Source of the DNA: Campylorhamphus procurvoides
Taxonomy: Eukaryota; Chordata; Aves; Passeriformes; Dendrocolaptidae
Reading direction: 5' to 3'
Length of the DNA stretch: 64,000 nucleotides
Assembly (NCBI GenBank): GCA_013396655.1
Contig: WBMV01006287.1
Location: 310,001-374,000, forward strand
The translations under genes and the position numbers were made by a program. Below the pieces are notes generated by a model. That model had not been told where the DNA came from. It made no database searches and worked only from the letters and a program-made list of their open reading frames with translations. Below, piece by piece: positions 1 to 12,171 of the stretch. Positions within the stretch are counted from its first letter, which is position 1; each line of letters starts with the position of its first letter.

Positions 1-586
1 TTTACAAGAAAAAGGTTTTAATTTCAAGTTCCTAATTTAACAAATATTTTAGGAGCAGTTGTTATTTTTCCCCCTGGTTACCTGTTCCATAATAAAGTAC
101 CCAATTCTCTGATTGGAGGAATGGCACTCAGGGTCACTTTAATAACTGGACATGTACATCACGAATATAGTAGGGCTTTTGACAGCTCCTTACAATTGAT
201 CTATATTAAAGCACCAGACAGAAAGTAAAAATCTGTTTGCAAAATGACACTCAAAGTTGTTGTCAAAGGATTTCTGTCAAAACGTGTTTCTGTAAGGATC
301 ACTCTTGATCTGCTGGTACCAAAAACTCTGAAATCCTGGAACACTGTGTGTTGTAATCTCTAACTTTATGCATACCACAGAGAGGCTGAAGGAGTCCTAT
401 AGGGTGGAATACGAAAAATTAAAAGTTTCTTGGAAAATTTACAACTGTTGATTCATTTGAACAAGTGCAAACACCTATGTTTTGGCAAGGTTATATATCT
501 GTATATGCCTTCTGTCCAGAATGAGTGAGATAAAGGGCTGTGGGGCCAGTCACTGTTAGAATGAGTTGCTTGCATTATCCAGCTAC
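1..586. other. Unique AT-rich non-coding DNA
   Basis: I see no repeat family, RNA gene or convincing coding frame here. The sequence is ordinary AT-rich vertebrate-like DNA leading into the pentanucleotide microsatellite. Confidence 0.6.
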
Positions 587-734
587 AGAAAAAAGAAAAA
601 AAAAAAAGAAAAAAAGAAAAGAAAAGAAAAGAAAAGAAAAGAAAAGAAAAGAAAAGAAAAGAAAAGAAAAGAAAAGAAAAGAAAAGAAAAGAAAAGAAAA
701 GAAAAGAAAAGAAAAGAAAAGAAAAGAAAGAGAA
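587..734. repeat. (GAAAA)n pentanucleotide microsatellite with A-rich flanks
   Basis: About 22 uninterrupted GAAAA units run from about 616 to 725. They are preceded by a degenerate A-rich lead-in (from 587) and followed by GA-rich sequence. The long open frames across it (Lys/Arg/Glu-rich on plus, Phe/Leu/Ser-rich on minus) are translations of the repeat and not genes. Such a pure tract should be length-polymorphic, and its assembled length may be compressed. Confidence 0.97.
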
Positions 735-754
735 AACAAAAGAAGAAAAAAGAT

Positions 755-774
755 CAACAACAACAACAACAGCA
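755..774. repeat. Short (CAA)n trinucleotide run
   Basis: About five CAA units followed by CAG CAA lie just downstream of the pentanucleotide tract, so the two simple repeats form one compound low-complexity block. Confidence 0.8.
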
Positions 775-3700
775 ATGCAACTCTATACTGAAAAGAACTT
801 AAAGAACTTGTCTGTAAGAGAGGAGGAAATAATTTTATTCTGGCTGATGATATCCTAGTTGACGGAAAGTCCAGTTATTTATGGCTTTCCTCACAAAGTC
901 TGGATTCATGGTTTTTACTACTGCTATTTGCAAGACAGTGTTTGGAGGTCTAGAAAATATGACCTGCTAGGAAGGACTGAGTGGTTTGGGCTTAGGTAGC
1001 TTTGAAGCAGATTATGTTAGGAAAAGGTTTAATAAGACATCCATTTTGCAGTGAGAAAGATGACAAGTATTCCCTGCACACAATGAGTAAATTAAAAAAT
1101 AAACATATCAATTGCAGCAAGTTTTAACTGTGTACTAGGGTTGGGACAGAACAGAAATACTGTAAAAGATGTCACGGTCTTTCCAGACAATGCCCTTTGT
1201 CAAAGACGTTTATGTGGGAAATTTGGCACATGTGCTGGATGTGATGAGAAAGGATTGGGGTTTTTCTGACAAGGGAAGACTAACCTGCCACAATTCCTAC
1301 TGCTATTCCACTCCTAATAACAAACTGCATAGCTGTCTCTTACTGACTCGATGTATTCAGATGTTTTAAGCTCAACCTTATGGATTCAGCTATGTTTTTC
1401 TTAGTGGTTGAAGATACCTCCACAGCAGGTGTCTTAATGCACTCTGAATTGTAGCTTTAGGGAATTTAGAGGGACATAATAGATCAGACCATGCACTCAG
1501 TAGGGTTGGTCTGTTGAAGTATTTTCTTGAGGACGTGATCAACATTGAGATCTCCTTCTTTAGTGTAAGTAACATCTTACAAGGGAATAATTATTCTGCT
1601 GTGACTAAAGTAGTGTAGTTTTGACATGTGAGTACAAATTCTAGCAGCAAGTGAAATTATCCTAGATTAACATCAGTTGAAGCAATTAGATGGGAAAAAA
1701 ATACTGAAAAAAATTGCATGGAAAGAGTGGTGGTCTTATAAACAATATTAGAAATCAAAAATGTCCCTTGGAAAAGTTTCACATTTGTTACTGACTGGGG
1801 TTTTTTATGCTAAAGATTTTTATCACTCAACATTTTTTTAAACTGGAAGTAAAATCTGGGTGAGAACTAAAATAGCTGATTTGCATGCCTTTTTTAAAAA
1901 AAAAAGAAAGGTTTTCATAAAAAATCTAAATGTAAATAGAGGCATAAACTTGAAAGTTGGAAATGTTGAACCGTACATTTATTATTTTGTCAGTCTGCTC
2001 TCTTCCCCTTACATCAAATTTATTTATATCACCTACCAGGCTTTGCCCTTTGCTATTGTTATTATTACCCTGAAAACGTACATTTTAAAGATGATTTAAA
2101 ATTAAGATTGGGTGGGCACAATTGCCTACGAATGATTAAAATATTAAGAGAAGTTTTCAGTGAACAGTGTTAAAGATAAACAAAGACTTACTACAGTCTG
2201 ATCAACTGTGTCCTTCTTTAACACTCTCTTTGCATCAAATAATGTTTTGTGATCTGTTGGATTAAATGAAGCTTTGCAAATACTGGTGTTCAAATAATCA
2301 GTGCTGGTAGTTTTGGAGTAAGGTTGTGCAAGACAATGCACCCTGTCAGATTATAAATTATGGCTTTTCTGATTTTTTTCTTTCCCCCATTGATAGGTCA
2401 CTGGAATAAAAAATGCTTTGTTAATGTGAAAACAAATGTCAGAACTTTCAGGATGGGATATTAGGTCTTTAGCTGGCAATTTGAAAACAAATAATTTTCT
2501 TTTCCTAGTCTGAAAAAAATCCAGTGTATGTTCACTAACAGCAATACTATTCTATTTACAAAACCAATACTGGAGTAGAATAATGCTTTTGGGTTTTAAG
2601 TGGTTATTAGAAATATATTGTGTTTCTTTTCTTTTATTGTGTTTCTTTTCTTTCTTAAATTTGGTATCACTGGAATATTTCAGGGTTAAATCTCAGGCTT
2701 TCCTTCTCATATGTTTTTTTTTTTATAACTAGTAGTAAGAATAAAATGACAGTATTTGAACGTGTTAGCCTTATTTAATACATAATTTGCGATTAACAGG
2801 CACAAGGTTATGCATCATTTCCGACACAGAGGCACAGCCTCAGCCTCAATTTTAAATTATCAGCTCATAGAGCTGGCTATTGCTTTGGCAGGAAACTGTT
2901 TAGAAGTAGCTAGATAATATAATTTTTTTAGTCTCTGTTGTGTTCTTAAATTAAGTACTGTCAGTATTTAAGATTAGTAAACTCAGCATCTACTTGATGT
3001 GTTTGTTCCCAAGGTACAGCACTATTACGTCTCAGAATATTTACACACAAGCTTATTCTGGACTGGGTTAAATTAGCAACTTTGTTTACAAAAATACCAT
3101 CCCTCTCTGATCAAGTGAAAGTACACGCCAAATCACAAGCGTATGTAAGTCTTTTATGTTGACCTTAATGAGGCTTCAAAATTAATCCAGGAAGCATATG
3201 GTATTTTTGTTCTTTTAAATGGCCTTTTAGCAGCACTCCTCCACACAAAATGTTCCCACACTTACAGGTAATACAGCCTTAAAAATTAATCCTTAAAAGT
3301 ACAGTAATACCATGGTGGGGGACGGGGTGAGGAAGGGAACTGCTAGACTAGGATTGAAGACCTTCACTTTGTTCTTGTCTCTATCACTGACTTGCAATAT
3401 CACTACAGGCAAGTTACTTATCCATCATATTTTGTCTCTCTCTGCTGTAAAACTTTCAGATGTATTTTTTTTTTCTGTCGTAAGTGGTCCTGTAACCTCA
3501 GCAAGAACATGTTTGTCAAATTATATGGCAGTTTCTCTCCTTGGATTTGCAAGCCCACTCAAAGGAAAATTCTGCTTCCTGTGAGTGCTGGTACCAGAAG
3601 AAACTCACAGGTTCTGAAGAATGTACTAGCTTCTGAGGTATTTCTCATGGCTTTCTGATGTCCAGATGTTGCACAATTTAAACTTTTAAATGCATCAAAT

Positions 3701-5520
3701 ATAGCTCATATTGCAAGGAATTTTTCAGAGAAAGCAGTTGATGTTTAACTGCTGCAGTCTGTACATTTGAATTCAAAGTGCAATACTCTTTGTATGTTCA
3801 AAGACAAAGTCCCAGTTTTGCTGACAGAAAAAGTACCATACTACAAAAATCAAGTTCTCCCCTTTGGAAGAAATGTAGTAGGAACACAAATTCTAGCTTA
3901 TGTCCTCCTTTTGTTTTGGTCTGTTTCTTTTTCCTTCGTTTAATTTGTTTGCATTTTGACCCTTATTTTCATCTGATAAAAATTGTTGAATGCTTCCAAA
4001 TTGACACTCTAAAGTGAGAACTAATCCTCAGGGATGCAAGACTTTCTTTCTTGATGCACAATCTGCTTTGTGCCACTAACAATGATATGAAGCCATTGGA
4101 AGTGAACTGAATAGATGAAGAATAGTCTTTGCATTAGGGTAAGGAGACTGTCACTCTGCTGGCAGTCCTGCAGAGCATCACACATCAAAGCTACCACACT
4201 GAGCTAATGCTGCACTTATCCCACAGATATTCCAATGCACTCCCATATGCACTCACTGTGTGTAGGGTAGATGTGTGTGCACAAGGGGAGCTGACAACAT
4301 GTGACGAGATAAAATGAATGTAACTTTTGGCTGTTTCTTTGCAATAAAAACCCCCTTGTAATAACAGCACATAGCCAAATTGTTTGCTTGCTTTTTTTCT
4401 TTTTTTTTTTTTTTCAGTTGCCAATACATAATTAAAATTGAAAGAAAGCTTCAGGGTTTTTACTGCAAGAAATCAGGGAAAATTCATTGAAAACAGTGCC
4501 CTAAATGTCAGTTAAAAAAAAAATTAACATTTTTTTCTAGGTGACGGTAAATATTGAATTTGGAGATGTTTTCTATTTTCTCCTTGATCACAAAGAAATA
4601 ATGAATTTGTTTTGTATTTTGACACTACATACAGTAAGGATGAATTGTTAAAAGAATCCAAATAGAAAGAAAAGAAAAGTCTAAATATGGAATAATTGTG
4701 ACACTGATAGCAACTTGGTAAAATCTTTAATCTGATTTGTGAAGTACGTGTAATTTGAAAATGTTGGATGCAAAACACATGTGGCTGTGTGCAGAGAGGA
4801 TCTGAGAGATAAGTGGCACTGCTTCTGTGGTGTGTGCCCCATTTCTCAGAGGATGGAAGGTCCTTATGGGCTCACTTACAAATAAAATTTAGCCTTTGTG
4901 CAAGTGTCAGGCTTCAGTGCATGTGAAGATATGTGTGCACTTCCCATATGCTCTCACGGGTTTTATAATCTGAACATTAATTTAAAAAAAATAAAAATTT
5001 CCCTTTATAAGTTATATCTGAGTTCTAAGAGGGTTTTTTTTCTCAAGCAAGACAGTATGGCTGGTTTATTTTTAAACCCTCAAATAGCTGGGAAAAAAAC
5101 CCCCAAGAACAGCCAGAATAAATCCATATAATCTATATTTCCAATTTTACCATTTACCTTAAAGGAAATAGTTTAAACAAAACCAGTACCTGGGATCTAA
5201 CATGTATAATAAATGATTTTGTTTTTCTTTTTTTTTATTTTCTTTTTTTATTCTTTTGAGAGGAAATCTCAGTGAATTTAAGAGTTTTACAGGCAGGGTT
5301 AACTAGATTACATGCAACTAAAATGGTGTGATGCTGGCCTTTGAGAAAAAAAGTCAGCCTGATTCTTCTCTTCACGACATGGTAAAAAAAAATCTATGTG
5401 TAGTGCTCTTGTTCCTCTTAATGTCTGTATAACGAAGCAAGACTTATTTTCTTCTTTTAATTATTAAACTAAAGACAACATGAGTCTTCCAAGTTTCTCC
5501 CTCTTTCTACCCAGAATCTT
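775..5520. other. Unique AT-rich non-coding DNA
   Basis: No gene or repeat family was recognised. Open frames of 60-90 codons occur on both strands, but they overlap each other in different frames, have no recognisable domains and match what AT-rich DNA gives by chance. A partial 19-20 bp tandem repeat (unit beginning ATTGTGTTTCTTTTCTTT) lies near 2617-2658. Confidence 0.55.
2617..2658. repeat. Two-copy tandem repeat, about 19-20 bp unit
   Basis: The unit ATTGTGTTTCTTTTCTTT occurs twice in direct succession, the second copy with a small difference at its end. It looks like a local slippage duplication in pyrimidine-rich sequence. Confidence 0.75.
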
Positions 5521-5742
5521 GAATCACAGAATCACAGAATGGATAAGGTTGGAAGTGATCACAGTGGGTCATTCAGTCCAGCCTCCCTGCTCATGTAGGG
5601 TCACCCTAGAGCACATGGCACAGGATTGTGTCCAGATGGTTGTTAAATATCTCCAGTGAGGAAGACTCCACAACCTCTTTGGGCAACCTGTTCCAGTGTG
5701 TGGTTACTCAAACAATAAAGAACTTCTCCCTCATATTCATAC
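5521..5742 (-). mobile_element. CR1 LINE fragment, 3' end, minus strand
   Basis: Read on the minus strand this is a 5'-truncated CR1 non-LTR retrotransposon. It runs from the end of ORF2 (the stretch describing a repeat-like 'TGGAACAGGTTGCCCA' core) through the 3' UTR to a terminal pair of ATTCTGTG units at 5521-5540. Those short terminal units are the family hallmark; CR1 copies normally lack a poly(A) tail and are severely 5'-truncated. Only about 220 bp survive, with no intact reading frame, so it is an inactive fossil. It is flanked on both sides by unrelated unique DNA. Confidence 0.93.
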
Positions 5743-6711
5743 TGGTCTATAACCAGGGCACAAATAAAACAAACCCCAGTGGCATGCAATGCATTTTCAG
5801 CACTTTCAGACTTTGCTCTCCCATCACTTGTTGATTCCTGTTCTCATTGCCATGACACCTGGACCTCACTATACCTAATTATCTGAGTCCTGATCAATAT
5901 CAGGTTGCGATTTTCCTGTGGCAAGCCTGGCTCAGGTATTGGTGTTACCAGGGTTATACAGACTCTGCTACTGTTCTCAGCAGGCTGGGGTGAAATATTT
6001 CAGTGCTGAAACCGGACAGCAGAAGGCAGAGCATTTATACTTGGTTTTATGCTGATAGTGCCTACTAGCACTGAGATATTCTCTTCTTCACTGGTGTTCA
6101 ATTTTTACAATTAGACACAGCAGTCATAACTCATATCAGCATTTCTATGAGGCTAATCAAGGCATCTTCTGCTCTCCTCTACACTGTATATATCTCATAG
6201 TGCCCATCTGAATGCTCTGCACTTATTTCAGCTGAAATTAATCTGCTTTGGACAGGGAGGATAAAATGGTCAGTCTTTCTTTGTCTTTTCATACTTCAGT
6301 AATTCCTTCCTCTGTCTTTTTTTCCCTGACTTGTTCTGTCTTTTTCTCCCTGAAATTTGCCTTCCACTAAAGCTAAAGCACCTTCTAGGTTTTGATTTCA
6401 AATGACAGCAGTGATGAAATGTCTCAGATGAGAAGGGCCTAAGGAACAGCCTTGTGCTGCCAGATGTCACCCAGATGCCCCATTGCTGCACCTGACTGCA
6501 CAGGTAACATTTATCACCAGGCAGATAAAACATGCAAAGTAAAGAAGAAATATTGGTAGCTCACTGTGCTTACTCCCATGGATATGAAATCACATCTGGG
6601 CTGTTCTTAGCCTCTACTCTTTTTCTAATATGGAATAAAAGTTGGTTCAAACCGATTATACAACTTTTGATTCAGCCTTTTAACTATTGAATTAAAGCTA
6701 AAGAGACTGCC
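5743..6711. other. Unique non-coding DNA
   Basis: I recognise nothing here beyond ordinary unique sequence. An 87-codon minus-strand frame at 6270-6533 is basic and low in complexity at its C-terminus and has no recognisable domain. Confidence 0.5.
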
Positions 6712-6790
6712 AAGGGAGGCGGGGAAGACAGATTGGAGAGGGAGGAGGTGAGAGGTGGGAGAGGGGGAAGCAGAGAGAGGAGTGTGGAAA
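6712..6790. repeat. Purine-rich (GA/GGA) low-complexity tract
   Basis: Almost all bases on the plus strand are purines, in irregular GGAGAGG and GAGAGAGG blocks. It lies about 30 bp before an N gap that resumes with eight G residues. Polypurine tracts of this kind can form triplex structures and are hard to sequence, which probably explains the gap. Confidence 0.85.
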
Positions 6791-6819
6791 GTCTAAAAGC
6801 CAAGAAACTTGACGAAATT

Positions 6820-6843
6820 NNNNNNNNNNNNNNNNNNNNNNNN
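6820..6843. other. Assembly gap (24 N)
   Basis: There are 24 undetermined bases, followed directly by a G8 run (6844-6851). The size is an assembler estimate. Confidence 0.99.
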
Positions 6844-6851
6844 GGGGGGGG

Positions 6852-9737
6852 AGTCAGTAAAAGAAGTAAGAGTTATTTTCAGATCATTCTCTCTGGCATA
6901 ATTTTCAATTAGAGACTATTTTTTGGTACACAATGGAGATATATAGTTAATGAACCATTGCCTCAGCCTTCTTCATACCTCTGCCTCTCTCCTGCCCTGC
7001 AAGCCTCCACAACATCAAAGGGGCCTTTTCAAAACCATGGCAGCACTGTAGGGTATGCTTGGTTGGAGTAACTTCCCTCCTTCTAGAGGCAAAACTCATT
7101 GCTCTCGGCAGCATCTGGCCCCTGGCATCATCTCTGATAACCCGTCTGAAGCTTAGTGATAGCCTGGCACAACATATGTACTCTTGTGTCATCTCATGTG
7201 GAGCCACATTCATTTCTGCTGAGTGAATTTCTGGAGACAGTAGCTGGACGTCCAATTCTGTTGTCTAATATTAGACAGAGAGAAACTTTCTAATGTGTTT
7301 GGTAGGCAGAGGCTGGCAAGAGTAATTCTGGCTCTCCTGCTTCTCCTCACAAACCTTTTCAATAGTTTCTGTATCTGCTTGATTCATTTGGCTGTTAATA
7401 AGTGAAGGGTTGAAGATTTCTTTATAATTCTTGAGTAGGCTCATTCACTGGAATCACTGGGAGCATCAGCAAGCCAAAAAGCCCAGCCCAGTGATCCTGC
7501 CCAGTGTATTAAATTGAGACTAAATAACACTTAATCAGTGTCTTCTAGCATGTGAGATCACAAAATATTTTATGGTTTACATTTTGACAGAAACATATTG
7601 CTGATTGAAGAAGGTGCATAAGACTGAGCTGGGATGGTATACACCATTTTAGTGCAGGAAATGAAAATGCTTCAATTCAACCATTCAATTAAACTAAAGA
7701 AAGAACAGAGGTGGGTGGAATAGAGCTACTTCCATTTGGCAGAGTACCTGTGATAATACCCCTGCTACTGACATTTTAAGTAGTTTTAAAGATTGGGAAT
7801 GGACAGAATTTTCAATGATGTATTTCTTTTTTTTTTTGGATAAAAGAAAATTTGCAGACTGGTGCATTTTTAAGTCTTTTTTTTTTTTTAAGGAAAACTT
7901 TAAATTTTAGCTTTCTGTCTTGAAATTTTGAGTGTTTTACATTGTTATTGCTGTTTGCAAAAACATGGTGATGTGTAATAGTAGATCACTAGAAAAGAAA
8001 ATTGGTCAGATTTGTTACTCTATGAGAATTTATACTTCTGAGACCCAAGTGCAGCTAATAACCCTTGCACTCTGCAAAGGCCGTAGAGGAGAGGAATAAA
8101 TTGGTCTTTCTGTAAGGGGATGTCTGAGGATGAAAATTTCTCTGCCAAGGGCTTGCAGGAAAACCTCTCCAACCTTAAATATAACATTATTACTCAGTGT
8201 AATCACAAAATGTAGTGATGTTATTACTACTGAGTATTCCTCTAGTATAAACCATAAACTGCAGTAAAAGAGTCGTTCCAAGAAGAATATACATTTTTGT
8301 ACCATGGCATTTACTTGTGTGCTACTTTGCTTCCAGTTTGTACTGGAAGTCATATTCCTGAGAAAGGCAACTTCTGTAAGAATGGATCACTAAGGATGTG
8401 AGAGAGCTTCCATTGCTTCCAGTTTCTATATACAAGCTTCTCTGGCTCCCCTCATCACTTTTCTTGAATGAAATAAAACTTTTCGGTGTTGCAAGCCTGA
8501 GGAAATGATGATCTGCTTCAAGAAAATCCAGTGTTTATCTGGTTTGCCCTATTCATGTACGAGGGTGAACATGCTGCCCCTCCCCTTCATTGCCTCCAGT
8601 GTGGTAGCTTTTCACATTGTGCAATTGTTGCACATTTTTGCAAGCCAAGATTAGAAAAATTACCTATTTTTAATTCACAGGAAACCTCTACTGAAACCCT
8701 AACATTTCTAGAAATAAAGATAAATTTAATCAATAATATCTTTACAGCTGGCTAGATAAACAAAAAAGCTGAGGAATTTTTTCTTTCTAATTTCTTTTTT
8801 TAAGTAAACCTGCTGAATAGGAATATCTGCTGGGAGCTGTACAAGGCATAGGTTTGTGACTGGGTGAAAATGGTAGCACAAAACCCTCACAAAGTGGACC
8901 TTGCAGCTCTCAGTCAGGCAGATTTCAGCCCCATAATGCTCATGCTCAACACTGTAAAGAAAGGTGAAAGGATAAGGATAGTTGAAGAATATCTTCTTTC
9001 CTGATGTTCGTCTGATCAATATCCCTGTCTTGCTGATCTGTTTTAGAGCAGACAGGTAATGTCTGCCTGCTACTGCTGATGTCTGCTTGTTCCCATCTCC
9101 TACTCTGACAGCAGCAGAGGGGTGCAGGACATAATTCTTCCATATGTTTCAGGGCTGCTAGTTGCATCTTCTAGGTGCCTAAATACTACTGGAAAATTTG
9201 GTGTAAAAAAGGGAATCAAGTCACTTCTTTACCTTCTCATGAAGTATAACGCTCTACATGTAAAACTCTCCCAAATGTGAAACTTAAATATTGTCCACGC
9301 AGCTTACGTGTGGCTGGGAGTGGCAGGACCTTGGCATTGGTTCATGTTTAAGTCTGTTGTGTATTTAATTCATTCTTTGCAGTAAAGGCCTTCAACAAGA
9401 AGACTGTGGAACCTTTTGAGTTTGCTTAGTTTGAGATAAAGTTGAGGTGTATTAGAGTATTGAAATTTTTAAGGTATCCATGGTTTATAAATCAAAGTGC
9501 TATTGATTTCTCTTTAAATAAGGTCCTTAAGGCCTAAATTCACAATGTAGTTGAGTTCCTTTTATGCCCAGAAAAACATTACTTGTTACATTCCATGTAT
9601 GTTTTTCCTATATTTTTATACTAATTTCTGTTTCTTCGAGCTCTTTTCAATGCAAGTAGATAGTGTCAGCAAATAATGAAAACATGGTGAAAACACCTTT
9701 CTGTTTTATAATCTCAGCTTTGGAAAGATGTGTTCAG
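6852..9737. other. Unique AT-rich non-coding DNA
   Basis: No repeat family or gene is recognised. Minus-strand frames at 6947-7255 (102 codons) and 8030-8353 (107 codons) have no domain, signal or membrane pattern that I can identify and no convincing splice context. Confidence 0.5.
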
Positions 9738-9803
9738 ATTAAAAAAAAAAAAAGAAAAAAGAAAAACAACCAACCGCCAAACAACCTTTCAAAAAAACAA
9801 CCT
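9738..9803. repeat. A/C-rich low-complexity tract
   Basis: A poly(A) run grades into AAC/CCAA-type sequence on the plus strand with very few G or T bases. It is one of a recurring class of such tracts in this window. Confidence 0.85.
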
Positions 9804-12085
9804 GTGAAAATTACTTGTGGTAACAGCCACAGGGACAGGGGAGGGGAACATAACAGTTTTTCAATCCAAATAAACTTATTTTAGTTCAGAATATTGTTAC
9901 GCATGTGATTAACAGCAGTCTCTCAGACAGAAAAATAGCTATGGAAAAAAATCCAAACCTATCCTGATTGTTAAAGGAAGCACCTAGAGTCAAGAGCACT
10001 TTGAGCATACATGAAAAGCAATAACATGACTTAATATCACTTTATAGTATTATGATGGACTGTTAAGGCAGGGGTACAGAGCTGCAAAAATAACAATAAT
10101 GAAAAAAGTGAATAGCAGTCAGTCTTTTGAAAGGGAAGGTGGCTTCTCAGAGATTCTCTGTTTCCCTGATATTCTCGCCCCTCTCCAGCACAGGAGGTGT
10201 AGTGGGGCTGTGATGCCTGTTGCAGCGTTACTGCAGAGACTGAATCCTCCTGGCACCGTACCTCACATGGACAAATTTCTCCAGTATTGAGTGGGCGTGT
10301 GGAAACACAAGTGAAAGGAAGGAGAAGAAGAGGGAAGAATTTTGCCCAGAAAGATCTGAGACATTTTGCTTGCATAGAGGCTATGTGGTTAGGTCATCAC
10401 GTTTGAAGAAAGTGAGACTTTTGGTGCTGTCAAATATGTTGGTGCACAACTTAACAGTTCAAGGTGTGCTGTGGATTTGCCATTCTTTCTTTTTTTTTTC
10501 TTTTCCTGAGTCAACTAGCTTAGAAGCAAGAAATACATTTCAGATAGAGAAACTGTGAGTACTTAGGCATGGTCATTTCTCTCTGAAGATTTAAGTTTCC
10601 ACTCTGCTAGAGACAAGTGAAGAGCACCAGTTTATAGACTATCTGATACAATAATGTTCAAAAGTCCATACACATAAATATGAAGATTTTCATGATCTGG
10701 TTTTTTTTCTGACTTAACCTTTGTGTTGTCCATGTCAACACAGGCAGTCCTGATCCTGAGTTCCAGCAGTCCCATGACAGTCACCCAAAATAGATGGTGC
10801 ATTGGATTACAGCTTCTGCTAACAGACAAACCTTATATCATGTAATGCACTGGAGGAAATACTAGGTTAACATCATGCATGCCTTAATGACTGTGGTTTT
10901 CTGATTTTATAATCTAAAAGGTTGTATAATTTGAAGATAGAAGGGAAATACAAAAATTGTAACCTTTTTTTTTTTTGGAACACCACAATCTGAAATTGGG
11001 TGCTTTAGAGCCCAAATCACATAGGTACTTTTGGCCAGAATTACATATTTTGCTCACTTTAGTTGTAGTTTTTAACTGAATACTCAAAATATTCACAGTA
11101 ATTTGGGTAATATAATGCTGCATCATGATATTGCATTAAAATGTTAACTTACCTTCCATTCCCAAGATAAAGGGAAATTTTGGAAGGAGTCAAATCATTA
11201 ATAGGGATCCAAATATTTAGCCTTATTTTATGTTTTAGCATTTCTTAGTAACCTGAAACTATTGTAAATTATTTATATTCACAAAAATAATAAAATCAGT
11301 GAGCTTAGTTCAGGTATTTTACATATCATAAGGTGTATATATGATACAAATATTTCTGATTATTGGAATAACATAAACAGAAATGTTATCTGAGGTTAGA
11401 TGGTTTGAAGTGCCACTCTGAATGGAGAAAGCAGTGCTATTGCTAAGTACTGGTGATGGGGTGGTATAAAATGCCTGGGAAGGATGAAATACAATAAACA
11501 CAAGAAACAGTTAGCCCTTTCCAAGAAACCCAGAATTCCTCTAGGTAAGTTCTAAGTGCAAATTTGAGTCTTTTAGGCTATTTATGTCCTGAGTGACTAC
11601 ATTTGGCAGGCTAAAAAGTTCTCATCCACTTAGATTTATAGCTAGATTTGATGGCTTATCTCTGTGAACTCACAGTTTAACTTTCTTCTTTAGCAGCATT
11701 CATTCATCACATGAAGGAAAAGCCTAACAATGTGGGTCATTCTGAGTATCAATATATTATGAATTGACTGAAAATTGGTGAAAACCAGAACTTAGAGCTT
11801 TCTGAAGGGAAACTGTCAGCTCTGCTTTTCCCCTCTCCAGGTGACCAAATCTGGTGCATGTAAGCAAAGATAGACTTTGCTTCGCTTATTTGCATCACTG
11901 TGGACCAGAGGTAAGTCAGGCACAGGTAAAAGGGCTATACTGATATGTAATTTGGACAAGAAGGAAATAGCGTGTGGTTTCTCCGTTTCCCAAGCCTCAC
12001 ACAAATTTCATGGTTTAAAAATAAAACTGTCAGTGAAGCACATAGGAAAGCCTTTGGTCTACAGAAAACAGATAGAAACCAGGAG
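9804..12085. other. Unique AT-rich non-coding DNA
   Basis: Apart from the questionable minus-strand ORF at 10037-10375, nothing is recognisable here. Confidence 0.5.
10037..10375 (-). other. Unrecognised 112-codon ORF with a signal-peptide-like start
   Basis: This minus-strand frame starts at ATG and encodes MQAKCLRSFWAKFF, then a leucine-rich core (PLLLLPF) and CVST, followed by a Cys-containing polar stretch. That resembles a secretory signal peptide with a possible cleavage near residue 25-27. The C-terminus is again hydrophobic. The segment is somewhat richer in CpG than its surroundings. I do not recognise the protein, no exon structure is apparent, and one such frame can arise by chance in 64 kb. 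Treat it as a lead and not a gene. Confidence 0.12.
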
Positions 12086-12171
12086 TTTGTTGCTGTTGTT
12101 GTTTTGTTTGGTAGGTTGGTTCAGTTTTTTTTTTTTGTTTTGTGTTTTTTTTTCTTTTTTTCTTTTTTTTG
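12086..12171. repeat. G/T- to T-rich low-complexity tract
   Basis: GTTGTTGTTTTG-type sequence grades into long T runs interrupted by single G or C bases. It is the complementary orientation of the A/C-rich tracts elsewhere in the window. The 128-codon open frame crossing it ends in Phe/Leu homopolymer-like sequence because of this tract. Confidence 0.85.

Noticed and set aside
540..802. Open frames of 66-83 codons rich in Lys/Arg/Glu or Phe/Leu/Ser
   Set aside because: They are translations of the (GAAAA)n microsatellite in different frames, with no independent coding evidence.
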